From positions 18,440-82,439 of the forward strand of contig JBGTMS010000202.1 of assembly GCA_041743425.1 (NCBI GenBank): a stretch of 64,000 bases of DNA, given 5' to 3'. The notes beneath the pieces are model-generated. The model was given only the letters and a program-made list of their open reading frames with translations. It was not told where the DNA came from and searched no databases. Numbering within the stretch: the first letter of the stretch is position 1; each line of letters begins with the position of its first letter. Made by a program: the position numbers and the translations under genes. The DNA comes from JTS-RE37 sp041743425. GTDB lineage: Bacteria; Bacteroidota; Bacteroidia; Flavobacteriales; Flavobacteriaceae. Below are positions 1-8,494 of the stretch, piece after piece.

Positions 1-979
1 TAGCGCGGCCAAAAATTTTGATAGCCTGATTGACTTGCTTCCGCAAAATTATGAAAACCTCATGTTCTGTTCTGACGACAAACACCCCGATGAGCTTATT
101 TCCGGACATATCGATCGCCTTTGTGCCAGAGCAGTTGGCCTTGGAATGGATGTGTTTAAGGTGCTGCAGGTTGCATGTATAAATCCGGTTTCACACTACG
201 GAATGAACGTCGGGCAAATGCGGGAAGGGGACGCGGCCGACTTTATCCGTGTGAGGGATCTGGATGATTTCAGGGTATTGCAAACCTTTATTGACGGACA
301 AATGGTAATGGACAATGGATTATCAGCCATTGAAAGCGTATCTATAGGTAGTCTGAATAATTTCGGGACCAAGGTCAAAAAACCTTCTGATTTTTTTGCG
401 GCGGCCAGGCCCGGGAAGATACGGGTAATTGAGGCTACGGACGGCGCACTGACAACAAAGGAAATCTTTGTAAAACCCAGCATAAGGGAAGGAGGTTTTT
501 GTTCGGACCCGGATCGCGACCTGTTAAAGATCACAGTGATTAATCGATACCATGAGGCCGCCCCGGCTATCGCTTTCATAAGAAATTTTGGTTTGCGTTA
601 CGGGGCAATTGCCAGCTGTGTCGCACATGATTCCCACAACATTATTTCTGTAGGTACCTCAGACGAGATGATTTGCAAAGCAGTCAATGTTATTATTAAA
701 AATAAGGGGGGAATATGCGCGGTGGATCAGGAAAATCAACGTGAACTCAGACTGGAGGTGGCCGGCCTCATGAGCGGTGCGGATGCATGGGAAACTGCTG
801 CGGCCTATGCATCGCTGGACGCCCTTGCCAAAAAGATGGGGGCGACCCTGAGCGCCCCTTTTATGACGCTGTCCTTCATGGCTCTCCTGGTGATTCCTGA
901 TCTGAAGCTTTCAGATCGGGGCCTGTTCAGCAGTAAACTATTTGATTTCGTCCCGTTACAGAATGCGGATTCGATTTAA
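1..979 (+). CDS. ade: Adenine deaminase, C-terminal part (5' end outside window)
   Basis: Would hydrolyse adenine to hypoxanthine and ammonia in purine salvage (cytosolic, metal-dependent amidohydrolase family). The reading frame is already open at the first base, so the N-terminal metal-binding barrel half is missing; a TTG at 35 is internal, not a start. Seen: the metal-site motif FCSDDKHPDEL, then NPVSHYG and GDAADFIRV, typical of the end of the amidohydrolase domain, followed by the C-terminal adenine deaminase domain with IASCVAHDSHN and the tail motif SFMALLVIPDLKLSD. The stop TAA is at 977-979, converging on rsmI with about 30 bp between. Identification is firm; completeness at the 5' side cannot be judged. 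Confidence 0.93.
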   Translation, partial: SAAKNFDSLIDLLPQNYENLMFCSDDKHPDELISGHIDRLCARAVGLGMDVFKVLQVACINPVSHYGMNVGQMREGDAADFIRVRDLDDFRVLQTFIDGQMVMDNGLSAIESVSIGSLNNFGTKVKKPSDFFAAARPGKIRVIEATDGALTTKEIFVKPSIREGGFCSDPDRDLLKITVINRYHEAAPAIAFIRNFGLRYGAIASCVAHDSHNIISVGTSDEMICKAVNVIIKNKGGICAVDQENQRELRLEVAGLMSGADAWETAAAYASLDALAKKMGATLSAPFMTLSFMALLVIPDLKLSDRGLFSSKLFDFVPLQNADSI

Positions 980-1012
980 TGAGACAACCCGATGAACAGG
1001 AGTCGATATCCC

Positions 1013-1684
1013 CTATTTCTTTCCGGCAACCACAATTACAATTTCACCCCTGACAGGATGACTGGAATAATATTCCAGTACTTCCGTCGTGGTTCCTCTC
1101 CTGGTTTCTTCATATAATTTGGTGAGTTCCCGGGAAACAGCGATGGACCGATCTGCACCAAAAACTGTAACAAACTGAGTCAAGGTCTTCAATAATTTAT
1201 GAGGGGATTCATAAAATAGCATCGTTCTGCTTTCGTCCGCCAATTGCTCCAATCTTGTTTGTCTTCCCTTCTTCGGGGGTAAAAATCCTTCAAATACAAA
1301 TCGGTCGCTGGGCATGCCGCTTGCAACGAGTGCCGGAGTAAACGCGGTGGCTCCCGGAAGACATTCGACCTCAATTCCGTTGGCAATACATTCTCTGGTC
1401 AGCAAAAACCCAGGATCAGAAATCCCGGGCGTCCCTGCATCGGAAATCAGGGCCAGGCTGGCCCCTTCTTTTAGCTTTCGAATCAAGCCCTCAACCGACC
1501 TGTGCTCATTGTGCATGTGATGGCTCTGCATGGGCGTACTGACCCCATAGTGGTTCAGAAGTTTGCTACTTGTTCGTGTATCTTCACAAAGAATGAGATC
1601 GGCTTCTTTCAGGATGCGAATGGCCCGTAGGGTAATATCCTCAAGGTTGCCAATTGGTGTCGGAACCAAAAATAATTTACCCAT
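1013..1684 (-). CDS. rsmI: 16S rRNA (cytidine-1402-2'-O)-methyltransferase RsmI
   Basis: SAM-dependent 2'-O-methylation of C1402 in the decoding centre of 16S rRNA. The 223-residue protein is a complete tetrapyrrole-methylase-fold enzyme: N-terminal LFLVPTPIGNLEDIT, then LCEDTRTSSKLL, ALISDAGTPGISDPG (SAM-binding loop), CLPGATAFTPALVASG, FEGFLPPKKGRQ and LFYESPHKL. It is shorter than the E. coli enzyme (about 286 residues) because it stops soon after the GEIVIVVAG strand, as in many Bacteroidota homologues. ATG start at 1684; the preceding minus-strand gene ends 180 bp upstream. Confidence 0.95.
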   Translation of the reverse strand: MGKLFLVPTPIGNLEDITLRAIRILKEADLILCEDTRTSSKLLNHYGVSTPMQSHHMHNEHRSVEGLIRKLKEGASLALISDAGTPGISDPGFLLTRECIANGIEVECLPGATAFTPALVASGMPSDRFVFEGFLPPKKGRQTRLEQLADESRTMLFYESPHKLLKTLTQFVTVFGADRSIAVSRELTKLYEETRRGTTTEVLEYYSSHPVRGEIVIVVAGKK

Positions 1685-1864
1685 TGAGCCTCAGCTTGTC
1701 AAATATGGTAGAATCAGAAAAAAGGGGACGATAATGCCACTCCGCTGACATATGCTTTGCGGGGAGAGAAGAATTCGCTGAAGGTTGCAAACAGTAAAAT
1801 ACATGTTTAGGAGTCAAACGTAAAGGAATTGTAATGGACTCCAAGATAAGCAACTCCAATGAAT

Positions 1865-2554
1865 TCAGGAAAATCTTCTGGAAATCAATACCAAGAATCG
1901 CGTTGCATATTCTTCCTTACCCACCCATTGGTTATAGTCAGGCTTGACCATATTTTCAATAAACGCGATGGACCGCTCCTCCGTATCAATGGTCCCGAGT
2001 TGCGAAATGACCCTATTGAAATCTTCGGTACTGTTATTAAAGAGATGCTTTACAAACGCCAGTCTGTCATTGAGCCCTATTGCCAGCTCTTTTTTGACCA
2101 ACTGGTCATTTAAAGACCTGGTTTTGAGCTCTTCCCGCTGTCTTTTCTTTACTTCCTGGCCTATGTGCTCTTTGTCATTTTTGATAAAGTCCTTCTTCGC
2201 GACGAATTCTGCAAATAGCTGGTCCACTTCCCCGCTGGTTGGCATTTCCGAGACCATGTCCTTGATCGTATCAATTCCGGGGATAATGATGTCTTCTTCA
2301 TGCGGATTGCTTTCGGGAACCTGTTTATTTTCGTTCATGACGGCATTCGCCATTTTCTCAAACTTGGAGGCCAGGGAATTTTTAGATACATCTATTTCAA
2401 CATCGTTCAATTTCTCATCTATAAACTTCAGGACCAGCAGTTTTTCATAAAGATTTTTTGCGGCTTCATACAACTCAGGAATTTCCTTCATTCCTCTGGA
2501 GGTAATGATGTCCGTGGACAACCTAACAAGTTCCTCCTTCAATTTTCGCTTCAT
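1865..2554 (-). CDS. Conserved hypothetical protein, helical, Bacteroidota type
   Basis: No function recognised. 229 residues, soluble, with no signal peptide or membrane segment. The sequence is rich in charged residues and looks mostly alpha-helical, with an N-terminal helix MKRKLKEELVRLSTDII, an acidic linker (SNPHEEDIIIPGIDT) and a C-terminal core LAFVKHLFNNSTEDFNRVI ... FIENMVKPDYNQW. I associate this C-terminal pattern with conserved flavobacterial hypotheticals found next to tdk and rsmI. It is divergent from tdk and shares a roughly 110-bp intergenic region with it. The coding call is supported by length and composition. Confidence 0.8.
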   Translation of the reverse strand: MKRKLKEELVRLSTDIITSRGMKEIPELYEAAKNLYEKLLVLKFIDEKLNDVEIDVSKNSLASKFEKMANAVMNENKQVPESNPHEEDIIIPGIDTIKDMVSEMPTSGEVDQLFAEFVAKKDFIKNDKEHIGQEVKKRQREELKTRSLNDQLVKKELAIGLNDRLAFVKHLFNNSTEDFNRVISQLGTIDTEERSIAFIENMVKPDYNQWVGKEEYATRFLVLISRRFS

Positions 2555-2665
2555 TTCTTTTTATTTAACCTCAACACAATGGTGCTTCTTTTTTAATACT
2601 TTTATGCACAGATATATTTCTATTTTATAACGGCGAAGCCATTCAGTTTCGTCTAAAATTACAAA

Positions 2666-3319
2666 ATGTTTCTCGAAAACACTGTTAATCATAAAGAACA
2701 ATTCGGATGGATAGAAGTTATCTGCGGTTCCATGTTTTCAGGAAAAACAGAGGAACTGATCCGCCGTCTGAAAAGGGCAAAATTCGCGAAACAGAAGGTC
2801 GAAATCTTTAAGCCCATTGTAGATACCAGGTATCACGAAGAAATGGTAGTATCACACGACGAGAATGAGATCCGCTCGACCCCGGTACCTGCAGCCGCAA
2901 ATATCCGACTCCTGGCAGATGATTGTGATGTGGTGGGAATTGATGAAGCCCAGTTTTTTGATGATGAGATAGTTTCAGTTTGCAACGACCTCGCCAATCA
3001 GGGGGTCCGGGTAGTAATTGCAGGTCTTGATATGGATTTTAAGGGTAATCCTTTTGGTCCCATGCCGGCATTGATGGCGACCGCCGAATATGTAACGAAG
3101 GTCCATGCCATATGTACCAGAACGGGCAACCTTGCAAATTATAGTTTTCGAAAGTCGAGTAGTGAAAAATTAGTCGTCCTGGGTCAGACCGGGGAATACG
3201 AACCTTTAAGCAGGGCCGCATTTTATAAAGCGATGCTCAGGGAAAAAATTAATCAGATGGAAGTGCAGGTTGAGGAAGTGGAAAACGCGCCTGACTTACG
3301 GAAGGGTATGAGGGGTTAA
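2666..3319 (+). CDS. tdk: Thymidine kinase (type II)
   Basis: ATP-dependent phosphorylation of thymidine to dTMP in pyrimidine salvage. Walker A GSMFSGKT at residues 21-28, Walker B-like DEAQFF at 93-98, lasso and active-site region IAGLDMDFKGNPFGPM, and the late NYSFRKSS motif. Oddity: where type II kinases usually carry a C-x2-C zinc pair, this protein reads AICTRTGN, so the second cysteine is replaced by Thr, and the C-terminal C-x2-H/C pair is also absent. The structural zinc site therefore appears lost, as I recall for other flavobacterial TKs. It ends 38 bp before alr, so the two are probably cotranscribed. Confidence 0.93.
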   Translation: MFLENTVNHKEQFGWIEVICGSMFSGKTEELIRRLKRAKFAKQKVEIFKPIVDTRYHEEMVVSHDENEIRSTPVPAAANIRLLADDCDVVGIDEAQFFDDEIVSVCNDLANQGVRVVIAGLDMDFKGNPFGPMPALMATAEYVTKVHAICTRTGNLANYSFRKSSSEKLVVLGQTGEYEPLSRAAFYKAMLREKINQMEVQVEEVENAPDLRKGMRG

Positions 3320-3357
3320 CCAACAGAACACTTATGGCCTTCAATTAGATCATTTCA

Positions 3358-4473
3358 ATGCCAAAAACAACAGAAACTGTGCTGGAGATCGATCTGAAGG
3401 CACTGGAACATAACTACAATTACCTAAAATCAAAATTAAAACGCACCACCAGGTTTCTTGCTGTGGTTAAGGCCTTTGGATATGGCAGTGACGCCCAGGA
3501 GGTATCTAAAAAACTTGAATCTCTTGGTGTAGATTATTTTGCTGTCGCCTATGGAAAGGAAGGTGTGACGCTTCGAGATGCCGGAATTAAATCTCCAATC
3601 CTGGTACTGCACCCCTTACCTGCGAATTTCGACACCCTCATTGACCGCTGTCTGGAACCAAGTATATATAGTCTTCATGTGCTCAAGAAATTTCAGGAAC
3701 ATGTGACAGCCAGAGGAATGAGTGATTATCCCATCCATTTGAAATTGAATACAGGCTTGAACAGGCTCGGATTCAATGAAGGATTTCTTGAGGAAGTTGT
3801 TGCGAAGATAAAGGAAAGTAATGCCCTGAAGGTAGTATCCGTTTTCTCACACCTGGCGGCGTCTGAAGACGAAGAAGAGTCAGACTTTACGCTTTCACAA
3901 CTCGAAAGATACGCAAACATGGCTTCCGTAACGGATAACTTACTTGGGTACCGGCCATTTCGCCATGTATTAAACACTTCAGGGATTCTGAACTATCCGC
4001 AAGCTCAGTATGATATGGTCAGAAGCGGAATTGGTATCTATGGGTACGGCAATGATGTTCGCTGGGATCCGGAATTAAGACCCATTGCCACGCTCAAAAC
4101 CATTATTTCACAATTACACACCATTCAGCCGGGCGAAACAGTAGGTTATAACCGCGCTTTTAAATCCGGGCTGGCAAGGAAGACAGCCACTCTGCCACTT
4201 GGACATGCGGACGGAATTGGTCGTCATTATGGCAACGGAGCCTCTTTTGTATTTGTCCATGGCAAACCGGCCCGAATTATAGGGAATGTCTGTATGGATA
4301 TGATAATGATTGATGTAACTGATATTAGTTGCAGGGAAGGAGACGAAGTGATTATATTCGGATCAGGTCATTCCGCTGAAGAGCTGGCGGCTTCAGGCGG
4401 GACCATCTCCTATGAATTGTTAACAGGAATATCTCCCAGGGTCCGTCGCATTTATAAGACAATCAGCTCCTGA
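3358..4473 (+). CDS. alr: Alanine racemase
   Basis: PLP enzyme interconverting L- and D-alanine for peptidoglycan. 371 residues, close to the usual length. The PLP lysine is K38 in AVVKAFGYGSDA; the barrel continues with HLKLNTGLNRLGF, FSHLAASED and MVRSGIGIYGYG (phosphate-binding loop). The C-terminal beta domain carries the second catalytic base in TVGYNRAF and the motif GNVCMDMIMIDVT. Starts 38 bp after tdk, same strand; mscL follows 78 bp downstream with its own possible promoter. Confidence 0.95.
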   Translation: MPKTTETVLEIDLKALEHNYNYLKSKLKRTTRFLAVVKAFGYGSDAQEVSKKLESLGVDYFAVAYGKEGVTLRDAGIKSPILVLHPLPANFDTLIDRCLEPSIYSLHVLKKFQEHVTARGMSDYPIHLKLNTGLNRLGFNEGFLEEVVAKIKESNALKVVSVFSHLAASEDEEESDFTLSQLERYANMASVTDNLLGYRPFRHVLNTSGILNYPQAQYDMVRSGIGIYGYGNDVRWDPELRPIATLKTIISQLHTIQPGETVGYNRAFKSGLARKTATLPLGHADGIGRHYGNGASFVFVHGKPARIIGNVCMDMIMIDVTDISCREGDEVIIFGSGHSAEELAASGGTISYELLTGISPRVRRIYKTISS

Positions 4474-4551
4474 CTTTAGAAGTGGAATTCCGACTATTTT
4501 TAATTACTTTGTACGCGAATAAAACCGAATTTTAATTTAAGCACTTTACCC

Positions 4552-4959
4552 ATGTGGAAGGAATTTAAAGCATTTATTATGACCGGCAATGTGATTGATC
4601 TCGCAGTTGCTGTTTTACTGGCAGGAGCTGTGGGTCTTGTCGTGAATGGATTTGTAAATGATATCATGATGCCCATTGTCGGTTATTTTACCGGCGGTGT
4701 CGATTTTTCAGATATGCAGATCGTTTTATCGGAAGCCACGGTGGCAGCTGACGGAAGCATTGAGAAACCGGCAAGTGCCATCCGTTACGGGGCCTGGATC
4801 AATACGCTTATCAATCTGGTCATTGTTGGTTTTGTATTGTTCATGATTGTGAAATCATATAATAAATTCCGAGCACCCGCCCCGGCACCGGCTCCGAAGG
4901 GGCCTACACAAGAGCAGTTACTCGCTGAGATCCGGGATTTGCTAAAAGCAAAAAATTAA
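4552..4959 (+). CDS. mscL: Large-conductance mechanosensitive channel MscL
   Basis: Homopentameric inner-membrane channel that opens under membrane tension during hypo-osmotic shock. 135 residues. N-terminal amphipathic helix MWKEFKAFIMTGNVIDLAV, TM1 (about residues 16-42, VLLAGAVGLVVNGFVNDIMM), a periplasmic loop with GGVDFSDMQIVL, TM2 (about 78-104, NTLINLVIVGFVLFMIV), an Ala-Pro-rich linker and the C-terminal helix EQLLAEIRDLLKAK. An imperfect -7 box (TACTTTG at 4505-4511) lies 40 bp upstream. A hairpin terminator follows at 5021-5066. Confidence 0.96.
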   Translation: MWKEFKAFIMTGNVIDLAVAVLLAGAVGLVVNGFVNDIMMPIVGYFTGGVDFSDMQIVLSEATVAADGSIEKPASAIRYGAWINTLINLVIVGFVLFMIVKSYNKFRAPAPAPAPKGPTQEQLLAEIRDLLKAKN

Positions 4960-5020
4960 TATTTTCCATGAAGAAATTATCGTAAGGCTGGTTCACCGCC
5001 ACACTGCAATTATTCATTAA

Positions 5021-5066
5021 AACCGCTGTCCGATGTTTGCGCACATTCGGCGGCGGTATTTATTTT
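5021..5066 (+). terminator. Probable terminator of mscL
   Basis: Inverted repeat ACCGCTGTCCGA (5022-5033) with TCGGCGGCGGT (5047-5057), one bulge, followed by ATTTATTTT. It sits 60 bp after the mscL stop and before the asd promoter region. Confidence 0.5.
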
Positions 5067-5086
5067 GACCGTCCTTCCGACGTAAC

Positions 5087-5109
5087 ATATATAACATTTT
5101 GTTATATAT
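5087..5109. repeat. Perfect 10-bp inverted repeat upstream of asd
   Basis: ATATATAACA (5087-5096), three-base spacer TTT, TGTTATATAT (5100-5109). No T-tract follows, so it is not a standard terminator. It lies about 45 bp upstream of the asd -7 box and could be an operator or a simple AT cruciform. Confidence 0.55.
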
Positions 5110-5130
5110 TTAATAAAATCCTAAGAATGC

Positions 5131-5161
5131 TTGGCAGACATGCCCGGGCATACTACTTTTG
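5131..5161 (+). promoter_or_regulatory. Bacteroidota-type promoter of asd with internal palindrome
   Basis: The -33 TTG at 5131-5133 and -7 TACTTTTG at 5154-5161 are 20 bp apart and match the TTG-N19-TAnnTTTG consensus for the flavobacterial housekeeping sigma factor. The ATG of asd is 19 bp downstream. The spacer contains the perfect 12-bp palindrome ATGCCCGGGCAT (5140-5151), well placed for a repressor, though no regulator is known here. Confidence 0.6.
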
Positions 5162-5180
5162 AGATCCAAATAAGTAGATT

Positions 5181-6170
5181 ATGAAAGTAGCTATAGTCGG
5201 CGCAACCGGAATGGTAGGGGAAGTGATGTTGAAAGTGCTCGCCGAAAGAAATTTTCCTGTTTCTGAATTGATGCTTGTTGCCTCCGAACGTTCCATAGGC
5301 AAAAAAATGCGCTATCTGGGAAAGGAATATGTAGTTATCGGCCTGGAGGAAGCGCTGGCAGCAAAACCGCATCTGGCTATTTTTTCAGCAGGAGGTTCCA
5401 CCTCCCTGGAATGGGCCCCCAGATTTGCCGAACATGGGACCACCGTAATTGACAATTCTTCTGCATGGAGGATGGATCCTTCTAAAAAATTAATTGTACC
5501 TGAAATCAATGCCCACGAGCTTACTAAAACAGATAAAATCATTGCCAACCCTAATTGTTCTACGATCCAATTGGTTATGGTGCTGGCTCCCTTGCACAAA
5601 AAATATCGGATGAAGCGCGTTGTGGTGAGCACCTACCAATCCGTTTCGGGTACCGGTCTTAAAGCTGTCAGACAATTGGAGGATGAAATTGCCGGTATTG
5701 AGGGAGAAAAGGCCTACCCTCATCCCATCCACCGGAATGCCCTGCCGCAATGCGATGTTTTTACGGAAAATGGATACACCAAAGAGGAAATGAAACTTGC
5801 CAGGGAACCTCAAAAAATACTGGATGACAGAACATTTTCAGTAACAGCAACTGCTGTGCGTATCCCCACTGCCGGCGGACATTCTGAGGCCGTTAATGTC
5901 GAGTTTTACAAGGATTACCGCATCGAGGATGTCATGGCACTTTTACAGGAAACCCCCGGTGTGATGGTGCAGGACCAACCTGAAAAAAATGTTTATCCAA
6001 TGCCTGTCCTGGCTCATGACAAGGATGAAGTCTTTGTAGGACGCATCCGGCGCGACGAATCGCAGGCCAATACCCTGAATCTGTGGATCGTTGCGGATAA
6101 CCTCCGAAAAGGGGCAGCAACCAATGCCGTTCAGATCGCAGAATACCTGCTGGCTGCAAAATTACTCTGA
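5181..6170 (+). CDS. asd: Aspartate-semialdehyde dehydrogenase
   Basis: NADPH-dependent reduction of aspartyl phosphate to aspartate semialdehyde, the branch point to lysine/diaminopimelate, threonine and methionine. 329 residues. Nucleotide-binding GATGMVGEVML at 8-18, catalytic cysteine in NPNCSTIQLV, substrate-binding QSVSGTGLKAVRQL, and catalytic histidine in RIPTAGGHSEAV; the C-terminal GRIRRDES helix is present. It follows a strong promoter match and ends just before a Rho-independent terminator, so it is probably monocistronic. Confidence 0.96.
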   Translation: MKVAIVGATGMVGEVMLKVLAERNFPVSELMLVASERSIGKKMRYLGKEYVVIGLEEALAAKPHLAIFSAGGSTSLEWAPRFAEHGTTVIDNSSAWRMDPSKKLIVPEINAHELTKTDKIIANPNCSTIQLVMVLAPLHKKYRMKRVVVSTYQSVSGTGLKAVRQLEDEIAGIEGEKAYPHPIHRNALPQCDVFTENGYTKEEMKLAREPQKILDDRTFSVTATAVRIPTAGGHSEAVNVEFYKDYRIEDVMALLQETPGVMVQDQPEKNVYPMPVLAHDKDEVFVGRIRRDESQANTLNLWIVADNLRKGAATNAVQIAEYLLAAKLL

Positions 6171-6192
6171 AATCGGAAACTAAAAATCTGTT

Positions 6193-6229
6193 AAAACCTT
6201 TGGAACGATCTCAGTCCAAAGGTTTTTTT
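6193..6229 (+). terminator. Rho-independent terminator of asd
   Basis: Eleven-base-pair stem AAAACCTTTGG (6193-6203) with CCAAAGGTTTT (6216-6226), 12-nt loop, ending in a seven-T run. It lies 22 bp after the asd stop. A TTG that would extend the next gene falls inside this hairpin. Confidence 0.85.
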
Positions 6230-6262
6230 ATGGTATTTTTAGCGGCTGTCAAAACCGTGAGG

Positions 6263-8422
6263 ATGAAAAAAAAAATGTCATTGTTCTTAATGGTGGTCGC
6301 CCTTGTATCCTGTGAGACCTCCGTCGAAAAAAAACGAATAGAAGTGAATTATCCCAATACGGCAAAAGTTGATAGCGCAGATACCTACTTTGGCACTAAA
6401 GTGCCTGATCCTTACCGCTGGCTGGAAGATGACATGAGTCCGCAAACGGCCAACTGGGTAAAGGAAGAAAATAAAGTCACCTTTGATTATCTCGAGGAAA
6501 TCCCTTTTCGAAATTCGTTGAAACGGCGGCTCGAAAAACTTTGGAATTACGAGAAAATCAGCGCCCCGTTCCGGGAAGGGAATTTTACTTATTTCTACCG
6601 GAATGACGGATTACAGAATCAGAGTGTTCTGTATCGTCAAAAAAATGGCACAGATACGCCGGAGGTCTTTTTGGATCCCAACTCCTTTTCAGAGGATGGA
6701 ACCACCTCGCTGCAAGGCCTGAACTTCACGAGGGATGGCTCAAGGGTGGCCTATTTAATATCCGAAGGTGGCAGTGACTGGCGGAAGGCGGTTGTTTGCG
6801 ACACGGAGACCAAAGAAATTTTAGGCGATACGCTGGTTGACATTAAATTCAGCCAGATAGCATGGCAGGGAAATGATGGCTTCTATTACTCGAGTTACGA
6901 TAAACCAAAAGGCAGTGAATTGAGTGCCATGACCGAAAGTCATAAGTTATACTATCATAAACTCGGCACCAGGCAAACCGAGGATCCCGTTATTTTCGGA
7001 GGTAATGCCGCCCAAAAACACCGTTATATTTTTGGCGGTCTTACTGAGGATGAACGGTACCTCTCAATAACGGCTTCAAATTCCACTTCGGGCAATAAAC
7101 TATTCCTGAAAGATCTCAGCCAGGCTGACAGTCCTATCGTCACCCTGCTGGAAGACAGCAATTCGGATAGCTACATTCTTGATAACCAGGGATCCCGCCT
7201 GTATATAGAGACCAACAAAGATGCCCCTAACAGAAAGGTGGTCACCGTTGATGCCTCAGACCCCGCCCCTGAGAACTGGGTAGAGTTTATTGCTGAGACT
7301 GATAATGTGATGAGTCCAACCATAGGCGGCGGCTTTTTCTTCGCAGAATACATGGTTGATGCGATTTCTAAAGTATTACAATATGACTACGAGGGGAAAT
7401 TCATCCGGGAAGTGATTTTGCCTGGCGCCGGAACGGCAGATGACTTTGGGGGCAAGAAAAAGGATGAGGAATTTTATTTTTCCTTTACAAACTATTGTAC
7501 CCCTACTTCTTCCTTTAAATACAATGTCAATACAGGAGAATACAGCCAGTATTGGAAGCCGGACATCGACTTTGATCCAAAGGCTTATGAATCAAATCAA
7601 GTGTTTTATACCTCTAAGGACGGAACCCGGATCCCTATGATCATCACCCACAAAAAGGGATTGGAGCTCAATGGAAAGAACCCTGCGATTCTTTATGGGT
7701 ATGGCGGATTTAATATCAGCGTCACTCCAACATTTAGCATCGTAAATGCTGTTTGGATGGAACAGGGTGGAATCTATGCAGTACCCAACATACGAGGAGG
7801 CGGTGAATATGGTAAAGACTGGCACAATGCAGGCACAAAGTTCAATAAACAGAATGTTTTCGATGATTTTATCGCAGCGGCAGAATATCTTATTGAAAAA
7901 AAATATACCTCCTCTGACTATCTGGCAATTAGCGGGGGTTCAAATGGCGGGTTGCTTGTAGGTGCGACAATGACCCAGCGTCCGGAACTTATGAAAGTGG
8001 CTTTACCGGCCGTTGGGGTCTTGGATATGCTTCGGTATCATACCTTTACGGCCGGTGCAGGGTGGGGCTATGATTATGGGATGTCAAAAGACAGTGTGGA
8101 AATGTTCAATTATCTCAGAGGCTATTCCCCTCTGCACAATATAAAAGAAGGTGTTCATTATCCCGCGACATTTATCACCACCGGAGACCATGATGATCGC
8201 GTGGTTCCGGCGCACAGTTTTAAATTTGCTGCAGAACTCCAGTCAAAACAATCGGGGAAGAATCCCACCCTGATACGTATCGAAACGAATGCCGGCCACG
8301 GCGCCGGAACGCCTGTGAGTAAAGCTATTGATTTATATTCAGACAGGCTGGCTTTCACTCTGTACAATATGGGTTTTGAAAAACTTCCCAATGAAGCAGT
8401 CGTTAAAGATTTTAAGGAGTAA
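6263..8422 (+). CDS. Prolyl oligopeptidase family (S9A) lipoprotein
   Basis: Serine peptidase predicted to cut short peptides after proline. Start chosen at ATG 6263 because the frame's earlier TTG (6200) lies in the asd terminator; from 6263 the protein begins with a lipoprotein signal, MKKKMSLFLMVVALVSC, so Cys17 would be lipidated and the enzyme anchored in the envelope. The N-terminal seven-blade propeller begins with the S9A hallmark DPYRWLEDDMSP. The C-terminal alpha/beta-hydrolase domain contains GGSNGGLLVGA with nucleophile Ser560, GDHDDRVVPAHS with the catalytic Asp, and the His in NAGHGAG. About 719 residues, full length. Eukaryotic and many bacterial POPs are cytosolic, so the lipobox is the informative feature. 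Confidence 0.92.
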   Translation: MKKKMSLFLMVVALVSCETSVEKKRIEVNYPNTAKVDSADTYFGTKVPDPYRWLEDDMSPQTANWVKEENKVTFDYLEEIPFRNSLKRRLEKLWNYEKISAPFREGNFTYFYRNDGLQNQSVLYRQKNGTDTPEVFLDPNSFSEDGTTSLQGLNFTRDGSRVAYLISEGGSDWRKAVVCDTETKEILGDTLVDIKFSQIAWQGNDGFYYSSYDKPKGSELSAMTESHKLYYHKLGTRQTEDPVIFGGNAAQKHRYIFGGLTEDERYLSITASNSTSGNKLFLKDLSQADSPIVTLLEDSNSDSYILDNQGSRLYIETNKDAPNRKVVTVDASDPAPENWVEFIAETDNVMSPTIGGGFFFAEYMVDAISKVLQYDYEGKFIREVILPGAGTADDFGGKKKDEEFYFSFTNYCTPTSSFKYNVNTGEYSQYWKPDIDFDPKAYESNQVFYTSKDGTRIPMIITHKKGLELNGKNPAILYGYGGFNISVTPTFSIVNAVWMEQGGIYAVPNIRGGGEYGKDWHNAGTKFNKQNVFDDFIAAAEYLIEKKYTSSDYLAISGGSNGGLLVGATMTQRPELMKVALPAVGVLDMLRYHTFTAGAGWGYDYGMSKDSVEMFNYLRGYSPLHNIKEGVHYPATFITTGDHDDRVVPAHSFKFAAELQSKQSGKNPTLIRIETNAGHGAGTPVSKAIDLYSDRLAFTLYNMGFEKLPNEAVVKDFKE

Positions 8423-8494
8423 GAGGGCGCTATAAACGAAAACATTCCGTTTTCTGTAATAAGAGCGATAGCTGTCAAACTAATATCTGTAAGA

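Noticed and set aside
196..579. Long frames antisense to known genes (also for example 10860-11285, 21646-22407, 39424-39819)
   Set aside because: They mirror clearly identified genes on the opposite strand and show no protein family features.
1677..1859. 60-codon minus-strand frame between the hypothetical gene and rsmI
   Set aside because: TTG start, no recognisable motif, overlaps the rsmI start codon; it looks like a leftover intergenic frame.
6200..6262. TTG-initiated N-terminal extension of the prolyl oligopeptidase
   Set aside because: The TTG lies inside the asd terminator hairpin, and the later ATG at 6263 gives a proper lipoprotein signal.
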